NCBI GenBank assembly: GCA_963703085.1
Contig: OY969789.1
Span: forward strand, 3,787,220-3,851,219
DNA length: 64,000 bases
Direction: 5' to 3'
Origin: DATAEG01 sp963703085
Lineage (GTDB): Bacteria > Actinomycetota > Actinomycetes > Mycobacteriales > Jatrophihabitantaceae
This document shows, one piece after another, positions 35,149-42,397 of this stretch. The first letter of the stretch is position 1. Every line of letters starts with the position of its first letter. The notes below the pieces were generated by a model. It did no database searches. It had not been told where the DNA came from and worked only from the letters and a program-made list of their open reading frames with translations. Position numbers and translations under genes: made by a program.

Positions 35149-35162
35149 ATAATGTCGATTAT
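35149..35162. other. AT-rich inverted repeat in the 444-base gene-free gap
   Basis: The gap 34870-35313 has no convincing gene. Besides the palindrome at 35018-35036 it holds ATAAT-GTCG-ATTAT, a perfect 5-base inverted repeat in an unusually AT-rich patch, and GGGCC-GCT-GGCCC at 35128-35140, possibly a terminator of the leftward SDR gene. No promoter or function can be assigned to the AT-rich repeat. Confidence 0.35.
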
Positions 35163-35313
35163 CGGCACCGCTGGGACGGCGCCATGCACCGGTCGAGCCA
35201 GCGGACCCGGGGTCGTCCGGCGACGACCAGAGTCGGCGCAACGGCGACAGGCCCCCTTCGAGTACGTGGCGACCGGGTAGACACCACCGCCATTTCTCGA
35301 GCGCGCTGCCGGC

Positions 35314-36042
35314 TCAGTACACGCCGCCCGCTGCGCCGAGTTGCTGCCCGGTCACCCACCGGGCATCGTCGCTGGCGAGAAATACCGCGGCGTCCGCCAC
35401 GTCGCGAGGCTGCCCCATCCGGCCGAACGGGGAAGCATCGGCGGCGATGGCTCGGTCGCGATCGGGCAGCAGTCCTGTGTCGGTAAACCCCGGAAGCACG
35501 GCGTTCACGGTGATATTCCGCGGTGCCAGCTCTTGTGCGAAGGTGCGGACGAACTGTTCGACTGCGCCCTTGCTGCCGAGATATACCGAGTTACCAGGGA
35601 ACAACATCTTGGTTCCGGCGGTAGAGGTGACGACGATGTGTCCTCCGTCAGGGAGCCGCTTCGCGGCTTCCTGCAGGACGAAGAAGACGCCCTTGGTGTT
35701 CGTCGCGAAGACCTCGTCGTAGTCAGCCTCGGTCACCTGGGTCACCGGCTTGATGATTGCGGTGGCTCCGTTGGCCATGACGATGTCGATCTTGCCGAAC
35801 GCTTCCTCCGCCGCGGTAAACAACCGGCCGATGTCGGCGAGGCTGCTGATGTCTGCCTGTACGGCTACCGCGGCGCCACCCGCACCTTCGATTTCGGCAA
35901 CCACCGACTTGGCGGCATCGCGGTTGCGCACGTAGTTGACGACGACCTGGACGCCCTCCCGGCCGAGACGCTCGCAGATCGCTCGGCCGATGCCGCGTGA
36001 GCCGCCGATCACGATGGCTGACTTGCCCTGTAGGCCGTTCAC
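35314..36042 (-). CDS. Short-chain dehydrogenase/reductase (SDR)
   Basis: A 242-residue classical SDR using NAD(P)H. The cofactor loop is GGSRGIG near residue 12, NGA follows at the expected position (VMANGATA), and the catalytic residues are Ser in VVTSTAG and Tyr-x-x-x-Lys in YLGSK. QVVVNYVRNRD with an arginine after the second strand suggests NADPH preference. The GTG at 36042 with AGAGGAAG upstream was chosen over a GTG at 36075. It is divergent from an HxlR-type regulator, a common pair for stress-induced reductases. Confidence 0.9.
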   Translation of the reverse strand: MNGLQGKSAIVIGGSRGIGRAICERLGREGVQVVVNYVRNRDAAKSVVAEIEGAGGAAVAVQADISSLADIGRLFTAAEEAFGKIDIVMANGATAIIKPVTQVTEADYDEVFATNTKGVFFVLQEAAKRLPDGGHIVVTSTAGTKMLFPGNSVYLGSKGAVEQFVRTFAQELAPRNITVNAVLPGFTDTGLLPDRDRAIAADASPFGRMGQPRDVADAAVFLASDDARWVTGQQLGAAGGVY

Positions 36043-36107
36043 CTTCTGGTCTTCCTCTTCTCTGCTGTCGAGCACGGAGTTGCGAGGCTATGAGTGCGCT
36101 CGTATCT

Positions 36108-36131
36108 TCACAAGTACCCATTAAATTGTGA
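36108..36131. promoter_or_regulatory. Inverted repeat, probable HxlR operator
   Basis: TCACAA (36108-36113) and TTGTGA (36126-36131) are inverted repeats 12 bases apart in an AT-rich stretch between the divergent SDR and HxlR genes. It sits just before the HxlR ribosome-binding site, a typical autoregulatory position. Short arms make this moderate evidence. Confidence 0.5.
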
Positions 36132-36143
36132 GCTGGAGTGACA

Positions 36144-36497
36144 ATGGCGAAGCAAGTCGCCCTGGTCGAAAACTGCGACGTCGCCTATGCGATGAGCCTG
36201 CTGGGTGGCAAGTGGAAGATCGTGATCATCTGGAAGCTTCGCAAGGCCCCCCTGCGCTACGGCCAGCTCAGACGGGAGCTGCCGGGCATAGCCGAAGGCG
36301 TGCTGATCACGCAGCTCAAAGAACTCGAGCGCGACGGCCTTGTCCTTCGCCATTCCAGTGGTGCGGTGCCGCCGCATGTCGAGTACACCGTCGCTCCGGC
36401 TATCCACGCCTTAACACCTGCGCTCGAAGCGCTCGACACCTGGGGGCGTATCCACCGGCGCTCGAGTGTCCCGGCCACCCGCTCGCCGCAGCGATGA
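36144..36497 (+). CDS. HxlR-family winged-helix regulator
   Basis: A 117-residue regulator with the full HxlR pattern: the conserved N-terminal cysteine in ENCDVAYAMSLLGGKWKIVIIWKL, then LRYGQLRRELPGIAEGVLITQLKELERDGLVLR as the helix-turn-helix, and a wing VPPHVEYTV. The cysteine at residue 11 may sense aldehydes or oxidants, as in HypR or YodB. ATG at 36144 has GGAG five bases before it. It probably controls the divergent SDR gene. The next 294 bases (36498-36791) have no gene I can support. Confidence 0.9.
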   Translation: MAKQVALVENCDVAYAMSLLGGKWKIVIIWKLRKAPLRYGQLRRELPGIAEGVLITQLKELERDGLVLRHSSGAVPPHVEYTVAPAIHALTPALEALDTWGRIHRRSSVPATRSPQR

Positions 36498-36791
36498 CGA
36501 CTACAGCGAGCTTCAGGTGAAAGCTGAAACTGACCGCTGTGGTGGTCGTGATCACCGCACTGCCCGCGGCAACGCTGCTCGGGTCCGGTGACTGCCCGCT
36601 GTGGCCAGCATCGGTGCCGTCGTCCTTCTGCGGTGCCGCCCCACTCGCGTCGCCGCCGGGCACTGACCGCGGAGCCCGTCCACTCTCCCCCGGCCGTTTG
36701 CAGGCTCGGCAAGTTTCCTGGCCGGCCGGCGTGGCCGCCAGAGACGATCCCTGGGTAGCTCGATACCAGCAATCGGAGGGGAGCTAGTCCC

Positions 36792-37007
36792 ATGATCACC
36801 AGCCTCAGCGCAATCGTCTCGGCCCCGGAGGTCCGCGGACTCACCCTGTCGGCGCAGCCGGGCGCACCCGTCGTGATCGAGACGCAGCCAGTGCCGTTGC
36901 GCCGCTGCCGCACCGTCCTTGTGGCGTTCCTGCGCCGATCGGCCCAACGCCGCGCGCAGCTGGCCGACCGGTTCGACCCCGCACGGACCCGCCTGCGCCC
37001 GGCATGA
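36792..37007 (+). CDS. Small arginine-rich hypothetical protein
   Basis: A 71-residue frame (ITSLSAIVSAPEVRGLTL...). It is listed because ATG at 36792 has a strong ribosome-binding site, GGAGGGG at 36777-36783, and the frame ends naturally at 37007. The C-terminal half is arginine-rich (LRRCRTVLVAFLRRSAQRR) and could bind a nucleic acid or a membrane, but no family is recognised. It stands between HxlR and DUF899 genes in the same direction. Confidence 0.45.
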   Translation: MITSLSAIVSAPEVRGLTLSAQPGAPVVIETQPVPLRRCRTVLVAFLRRSAQRRAQLADRFDPARTRLRPA

Positions 37008-37098
37008 CTCACGAGAAACATTGTTCGGTTCGACACGCAATGACGGAGGTGACAGCTAGGTTCAGCCGCACGAAGCCGACCAGTTGGGAGAAATCGCT

Positions 37099-37887
37099 AT
37101 GACGACGATGGGAAACCTGCCCGAGGTGGTGTCGCCTGAAGCATGGCTCGCCGCACGCAAGGAATTACTCGCCAAGGAGAAGGAAGTCACCAAGGCGCGC
37201 GATCAGGTCAACGCCGAGCGCCGTCGCCTGCCGATGGTGCGGATGGATAAGGCGTACACCTTCGAGGGCCCGGACGGCCCGGTGAGCCTGCTCGATCTGT
37301 TCGACGGTCGGCCGCAGCTGGTGATGCATCACTTCATGTTTGCCCCGGACTGGGACCAGGCGTGCCCGAGCTGTTCCTCGGCTGCCGACGGGATCGGCAG
37401 GTTACGACAGCTGCACGTGCGCAACACCACCCTGGTCGCCGTGTCACGGGCACCCTACGAAAAGCTCGCCGCCTTCCGCGACCGACTGGGCTGGGAGTTC
37501 CCGTGGTACTCCTCGTACGGCACGGACTTCAATTACGACTTCCATGCCACCCTCGACGACCGGGTGGCGCCGGTGTTGCTGCATTTCCGTACCGAGGCCG
37601 AGCTTGCCGAGGCCGGTACTCCCTGGACCGGTGGGCAATGGACGGAAGACATGCGCGGCGAAGAGCTGCCGGGCATCAGCGCGTTCCTGCGGGTGGGCGA
37701 CGACGTCTTCCACACCTACTCCACGTATGGCCGCGGCATCGAGGACTTCCACAACGGCTACCACTACCTCGACCTGACCGCACTCGGCCGCCAGGAGGTC
37801 TGGGAGGAACCGAAGGGCCGCGCGGCGCCCCTCGGTCTGCACGTCGGCGGCCCCGCGATGCGCGTGCCGGACGAATACGACCTCTGA
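37099..37887 (+). CDS. DUF899 thioredoxin-like protein
   Basis: A 262-residue DUF899 protein. Family markers are EVVSPEAWLAARKELLAKEKEVTKARD at the N-terminus, VRMDKAYTFEGPDGPVSLLDLFDGRPQLVMHHFMFAP, and WDQACPSCSSAADGI, where C-P-S-C resembles a thioredoxin-like redox site; SAFLRVGDDVFHTYSTYGRG follows. The function of DUF899 is not settled; a redox role is inferred from the C-x-x-C. ATG at 37099 with GGGAG upstream is preferred over the in-frame codon at 37084. Confidence 0.88.
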   Translation: MTTMGNLPEVVSPEAWLAARKELLAKEKEVTKARDQVNAERRRLPMVRMDKAYTFEGPDGPVSLLDLFDGRPQLVMHHFMFAPDWDQACPSCSSAADGIGRLRQLHVRNTTLVAVSRAPYEKLAAFRDRLGWEFPWYSSYGTDFNYDFHATLDDRVAPVLLHFRTEAELAEAGTPWTGGQWTEDMRGEELPGISAFLRVGDDVFHTYSTYGRGIEDFHNGYHYLDLTALGRQEVWEEPKGRAAPLGLHVGGPAMRVPDEYDL

Positions 37888-37952
37888 CCGTCCGGGCAGC
37901 TGCCCGCGACGTGGCGGCGTGCTGCCGCTGGGAACTGCGAGTGCCCGAGGAC

Positions 37953-38363
37953 TTAGCTCAATTCCCGGATGCGGATCTGATTGCCCGCCGGATCCCGGAA
38001 AGCGCAGTCGCGCATGCCGTACGGCTGCTGAGTCGGCTCCTGCACGACCTCGGCATCGCTGGCCTGCACCCGCTCGAACGTGCCGTCGAGATCGTCGGTG
38101 GCCAGCAGGATCCAGCCGTAGGTGCCCTTGGCCATCATCTCGAGAATGGTGGTGCGCTCGTCGTCGGTGATCCCGGGGTCTGCCGCCGGCGGGGCCAGGA
38201 GGATGGAGATGTCGGGCTGGTCGGCCGGGCCGACAGTGACCCAGCGCATCGTGCCGTCGCCGAAATCGCTGCGCACTTCGAAGCCGAGGGTGTCCCGGTA
38301 GAACGCGACAGAGGCGTCCGGGTCATCGTGCGGGAGGACTGTGGTGTGGATGGACAGGTTCAT
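37953..38363 (-). CDS. VOC/glyoxalase-superfamily protein
   Basis: A 136-residue vicinal-oxygen-chelate protein with two beta-alpha-beta-beta-beta modules: LSIHTTVLPHDDPDASVAFYRDTLGFEVRSDFG and DDLDGTFERVQASDAEVVQEPTQQPYGMRDCAFRDPAGNQIRI. Members include glyoxalases, dioxygenases and bleomycin-type resistance proteins. The histidine and glutamate ligand positions are in 'SIHTTV' and 'QIRIREL', the second being only a weak match. The start overlaps the AraC-type gene's stop (ATGA), so the two genes form a coupled pair. Confidence 0.88.
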   Translation of the reverse strand: MNLSIHTTVLPHDDPDASVAFYRDTLGFEVRSDFGDGTMRWVTVGPADQPDISILLAPPAADPGITDDERTTILEMMAKGTYGWILLATDDLDGTFERVQASDAEVVQEPTQQPYGMRDCAFRDPAGNQIRIRELS

Positions 38364-38818
38364 GGCCGCAACGCTAGCCGCGGGTGCGGCGCCGGTGCTT
38401 CTCGATTCCTGATCGGTCTGGTGACCTGCTTCGCCAGGCACGGCGGCATCCCCGTCGTCGCCGTCACACCGTCACGCCGGTAGACGCTGGGCGGTACGCC
38501 CACCAGTTCGGTGAACCGGGTACTGAAAGTGCCCAGCGACGAGCAGCCCACCGCGAAGCAGACCTCGGTAACACTGAGGTCACCTCGGCGCAGCAACGCC
38601 ATCGCCCGCTCGATGCGGCGGGTCATCAGATAGGTGTACGGCGGCTCACCGTAGGCGAGCCGGAACTCGCGACTGAGGTGCCCGGCTGACATGTTCACGC
38701 CGCGAGCGAGCGCCTCGACATCCAGCGGCTGTGCGTATTCCCGGTCGATGCGGTCGCGGACGCCGCGCAGCCGGGCGAGATCGCGCAAGCGCTGCGCCGC
38801 GGCGGTTCGGCTGGTCAT
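38360..38818 (-). CDS. Short AraC-family regulator
   Basis: A 152-residue protein holding only the AraC DNA-binding domain with its two helix-turn-helix units: LDVEALARGVNMSAGHLSREFRLAYGEPPYTYLMTRRIERAMALL and LSVTEVCFAVGCSSLGTFSTRFTELVGVPPSVYRRD. The usual N-terminal sensing domain is missing, as in MarA/SoxS-type regulators. It is translationally coupled to a VOC protein, and such AraC-VOC pairs are common in actinomycetes. Confidence 0.9.
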   Translation of the reverse strand: MTSRTAAAQRLRDLARLRGVRDRIDREYAQPLDVEALARGVNMSAGHLSREFRLAYGEPPYTYLMTRRIERAMALLRRGDLSVTEVCFAVGCSSLGTFSTRFTELVGVPPSVYRRDGVTATTGMPPCLAKQVTRPIRNREAPAPHPRLALRP

Positions 38819-38971
38819 CCGCGGAATCGTGCCACACCTCGGCGAGCACCGACGAGATGTGCCCAACGTGCCGGGCACGGCGCACCGGAGCACTGCCAGC
38901 GAACTGACAACGATGTGCCATCCCCCTCCGCCAGCCTGTCCCTCGACCGCTGCAGCAGATCGGGAGGGACC

Positions 38972-39268
38972 GTGTCGTACTTCGTCAAGCATCAGGAACT
39001 CGAGTCGGCAGCAGAGGTGCTGCGCAGCGATGCCAGCTACGCCGACTCGGCCAACCTCGACATGTCCGCCATCGGCAAGCTTCCCCCGCCGGCAGCCGGG
39101 GAGGGAGTGGGCGCGGCACTGGCAACACTGCAGAAGAACTGGACCGAGCTGTTGCCGCGGCTGAGCAAGGAGATTACCGGCCTGGCTGACCGCACCAATG
39201 CCTCGGCGACGCTGTACGTGGAGGTCGAGCAGCAGACCGGCAACCGCTTCGCAGCATTCGCTCAATGA
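38972..39268 (+). CDS. WXG/EspC-like small type VII-associated protein
   Basis: A 98-residue helical protein with no signal peptide: VSYFVKHQELESAAEVLRSDASYADSANLDMSAIG then LATLQKNWTELLPRLSKEITGLADRTNASATLYVEVEQQTG. The helix-turn-helix hairpin length and pattern are those of EspC/WXG100-like proteins secreted by ESX systems, though the W-x-G is not clear. GTG at 38972 has GGGAGGGA upstream. It leads a run of three genes with a large WXG-like protein and a lipoprotein. No ESX secretion ATPase or membrane component is in the window. Confidence 0.7.
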   Translation: MSYFVKHQELESAAEVLRSDASYADSANLDMSAIGKLPPPAAGEGVGAALATLQKNWTELLPRLSKEITGLADRTNASATLYVEVEQQTGNRFAAFAQ

Positions 39269-39287
39269 CACCGGATCGAGGTTCCCG

Positions 39288-41666
39288 ATGACCGCCGACG
39301 CAGCGAGCGCCCTCCCCTATCCCGGCGACGACCCGGCCAGCCTGGCGTCGATATCCGAGACGCTCGGCATCTGTTCCCACGAACTCACCTACCTCAATCA
39401 GTCGTTGAGCCGGACCAAAGCCGATCTGGCCGACGCCTGGATCGCCGATGCGGCCACCATGTGTAACGCCGACATCGGCAAGCTGACCACGTTGCTGCCC
39501 AGCGGCAGCAAGCGCCTCGCCGACGCAGGCACCGCCGTGGAGACCTACCGCACCACGTTGCTGGCGGTACGCAAGGAGATCGATGCGCTGCGCGCGGAGT
39601 GGTCCACGGCATCGGCCAAGCTGGACGGCGATGAGCTGAACTACGGGCAGGCCAACCGGTTCGGCCAGGCGAACGAGATGACTCCCGAGGAGATCTCGTC
39701 CCGCAAGTCGAGCTTGGCTCAGGATGCCGCCACGCAACGCAACGCCCTGGCCGACATCACCCAGCGCTACCAGGGACAGGTGACCAAGGCGAATGGTGCA
39801 GCCGAGATCTGCTCCCATGCGCTGAAGAACGCCAGCCAGGGTGACACCAGCTATCAAGGCTCGACGCTGACCACGCAGACCCTGGACCAGTCGCTCGGCC
39901 TGAACCAGTTCGGCGTCTTGCATGACGTCGAGGCGCACGAAAAGGCCGTCAAGCTGGCCGACGAGCTGAAGAACGACCCGAGCAAGGCGCACGACGTGGC
40001 TACCCAGGCCGAGTTCTACAAGGACGATCCGGTCTTTGCGACCAGCTTCTATGCGGAGTTGGGGCCGGACAAGAGCCAGATGTTGCCCTCGTTGATCGCG
40101 CAGACGGGCGAGCCGAATGCCTACGGCGACGTCCAGCTCTTCAGCCACCTGTTCGGTACCGCCGTGACTCACGCCTCGATCGACCCCGGCATGAAGCCGG
40201 TGAGCGATGCGTTCCTGCAGCCGGCCGAGGACGCGAGCACGTCGTGGAATCGCGGCGTGATGGCCCACTTCGGCAGCTTCCCGTCCAGCTGGCTCGCCCA
40301 AGCCGCGGACGTCAACGCGCTGAACGGGATGAGCGGCGCCCAACACGGCCAGGGCGTGCCGGACTGGTATCACGACATGCGCAATCGGCCTGGCGCCGGA
40401 GAGCTGTCGCCCGAGCTGGCCAACGACTCCGGCGCGCTGTGGCTCAGCGATCTGGGCAGCAATCCGACGGCAGCTCGGGTGGCCATGGAGAACATGGGTT
40501 GGGACGGCGGGCACTACGACGTCCAGACGAATATCGCGGACATCATGCACTACGGGAAGGACAGCGGAGGCTCCCAGCTGGAGTACGCGCACGGGTACGG
40601 CTCGGCGTTCGAGGCCGCGGTCGGTGCCGACGACGAGGTGGACGGCAAGCACTCGCCGGACGCCATCACGTTCTCCCGGGGTCTGTTCACCACCATCGGT
40701 GCCGAGCCCGACCTGGTCGTGCCGGGCGCCGAGGACCCGTTCAGCAAGATCGCCGCGTCCTACGTGCAGGAGATGGCGGCCGGTCAGTTCACGGCAGAGG
40801 GCATCAGCGAGCCGAACCCGGACCACCTGGTCGCCGGAGACAACGCCGCATTCGCGATCTCGCCGGAATACGCGAAAGCATTCATGGCCGGCTTCGTCGA
40901 CAGTCCCGACGCCACCGCAGTGTTCGACACCGCCGCCGGGCTGGCCGCCCATCACGCCATGCTGTCCGGCGCCCGGATGGACATGGCCGACTTGTCCGGC
41001 GACACCCCGTTCCACTTCTACGACGCGTCGCAAGCGTACGGAGGGGTTGCCGGCGCCGAGAACGCCGCCGCGTTCGAGGTTGTCAATGAGCACGTCGAGG
41101 ACGAGGAGCACGCGAAGGAGTTGATGCGCAACGTGATCTCGGTCGGCGTCGACATGTTGCCGATGGGCCAGCTCGCCGAAGAGGGAGGCGCGGCGCTGGT
41201 CAACGGTCCGCTGGGCAAGTACGGCGACTACGTCGGTAATCACCTCATCAACGCGGCCGACTCCTGGTGGGACGCGAGCAAGCACACCGCCAACATGCGC
41301 CTGGAGTCCGACTACTCGGCGGCGCCGAACTCCGAGGCCGAGTTGAAGGAACTGGCTGACAATCCCCGCCAGGTGGCCATCGTCAGCGACTACGAGCACC
41401 TGTCCATCCTGAAAGAGGCCGGCTGGCCGGGCACCGACAAGATCCCCGCAGTCCTCCTCGGTCCGGACGGGCAGATGAAGAGCGCCGCTGCCGTGATGTC
41501 CGATCCCGCCGCGGCCAAGGCCTACTACGAATTCATGGGAAGCCACGAGGCGAGCACCTTCGACGGTCCCGGCGGCGAGGGCAACTCCGTATTCGAAGTC
41601 ACGAAGAACTCGGGAGCCCGGTTCAGCCAGGCCTACAACCAAGTCGCCAACCCACCCGAAGAGTGA
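39288..41666 (+). CDS. Large type VII-like secreted protein (DUF6571/WXG-like)
   Basis: A 792-residue protein rich in helices and without a signal peptide. The N-terminal 200 residues resemble a WXG/LXG helical hairpin (SISETLGICSHELTYLNQSLSRTKADLADAWIADAATMCNAD). The middle reads EFYKDDPVFATSFYAELGPDKSQMLPSLIAQTG, like DUF6571-type proteins found near ESX substrates of actinomycetes. The C-terminal region has no recognised enzyme motif. It follows the small EspC-like gene by 19 bases, consistent with a co-secreted pair; a toxin or adhesion role cannot be claimed. Confidence 0.7.
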   Translation: MTADAASALPYPGDDPASLASISETLGICSHELTYLNQSLSRTKADLADAWIADAATMCNADIGKLTTLLPSGSKRLADAGTAVETYRTTLLAVRKEIDALRAEWSTASAKLDGDELNYGQANRFGQANEMTPEEISSRKSSLAQDAATQRNALADITQRYQGQVTKANGAAEICSHALKNASQGDTSYQGSTLTTQTLDQSLGLNQFGVLHDVEAHEKAVKLADELKNDPSKAHDVATQAEFYKDDPVFATSFYAELGPDKSQMLPSLIAQTGEPNAYGDVQLFSHLFGTAVTHASIDPGMKPVSDAFLQPAEDASTSWNRGVMAHFGSFPSSWLAQAADVNALNGMSGAQHGQGVPDWYHDMRNRPGAGELSPELANDSGALWLSDLGSNPTAARVAMENMGWDGGHYDVQTNIADIMHYGKDSGGSQLEYAHGYGSAFEAAVGADDEVDGKHSPDAITFSRGLFTTIGAEPDLVVPGAEDPFSKIAASYVQEMAAGQFTAEGISEPNPDHLVAGDNAAFAISPEYAKAFMAGFVDSPDATAVFDTAAGLAAHHAMLSGARMDMADLSGDTPFHFYDASQAYGGVAGAENAAAFEVVNEHVEDEEHAKELMRNVISVGVDMLPMGQLAEEGGAALVNGPLGKYGDYVGNHLINAADSWWDASKHTANMRLESDYSAAPNSEAELKELADNPRQVAIVSDYEHLSILKEAGWPGTDKIPAVLLGPDGQMKSAAAVMSDPAAAKAYYEFMGSHEASTFDGPGGEGNSVFEVTKNSGARFSQAYNQVANPPEE

Positions 41667-41689
41667 CCCCCTCACCTGGAGATCCAGAA

Positions 41690-42262
41690 GTGCCCACCAC
41701 GCCTGTCCGCCGAGCTCTGCTGACCGCTGCAGCGCTCACGTTTCTTGCCGCCGGGTGCACCTCCCGGTCCGGTGATTCCACCCCGGTCTCGACGACCGCA
41801 CGCACCGGCACGACGGCCGCCTCGATCGACCTGACCACGTACACCGGTCAGGACGTCTGCGGGTGGCTTGCACCGGCCGACCTCGCGCCGTACGGCGACG
41901 GGCTGCGACCCCAGCCGGTTGATGCCGACAAAGGACCCTCCTGCGAGTGGATCGACCCCGAGACCCACTCCTCGCTGCGGGTGGGGCTCTGGAAGCCGGC
42001 CGGCGGCGCTCCGCCGGAGCAGGCCGCCGAGCGAGTGACCACCGTTGCCGGCAGGAAGACCTACGTGATGCTCGACCTGGACACCGAATGCACCCTGCAG
42101 ATCGAGCTGACCAACAGTGTCTTCCTGAGCGTGGCGCCGACCAGCGCGGCGGCCACTCGGCCGAGAGTCTGCGACCTGGCCGTGAAGACCGCGCAGACCG
42201 CATTAGCGCATCTGACGGATCCGGGCCGTCTCGTGGAAACCGGTGCCGACCTCGTTCGATAG
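41690..42262 (+). CDS. DUF3558-like lipoprotein
   Basis: A 190-residue lipoprotein. GTG at 41690 is preceded by GGAG at 8 bases; the N-terminal hydrophobic segment ends in the lipobox FLAAGC. The mature part has paired cysteines in DVCGWLAPADL, PSCEWIDP, TECTLQIEL and RVCDLAV, the pattern of DUF3558/LppP-like surface lipoproteins of actinomycetes, probably forming two disulfides. It follows the two type VII-like genes by 23 bases. Confidence 0.8.
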   Translation: MPTTPVRRALLTAAALTFLAAGCTSRSGDSTPVSTTARTGTTAASIDLTTYTGQDVCGWLAPADLAPYGDGLRPQPVDADKGPSCEWIDPETHSSLRVGLWKPAGGAPPEQAAERVTTVAGRKTYVMLDLDTECTLQIELTNSVFLSVAPTSAAATRPRVCDLAVKTAQTALAHLTDPGRLVETGADLVR

Positions 42263-42397
42263 CCACACCGGGTAACGGCGTCCGGCACCGGCCTCACTCT
42301 CGGACGGTGGTGACGATTCCCTCCCCCGCCTCTGGGTACGCTCATCGGCCAGCCGTCGAGTCGGCGGTGCTGGCGGTGCGGCGACGGGAGTGTGCTG

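Noticed and set aside
36539..36787. 82-codon plus-strand frame with hydrophobic start
   Set aside because: No ribosome-binding site and no natural N-terminus; the opposite strand looks equally coding, so neither is supported.
39174..41675. 833-codon open frame on the minus strand
   Set aside because: It is antisense to the intact 792-residue type VII-like protein and shows only low-complexity residues; long antisense frames are common in high-GC DNA.
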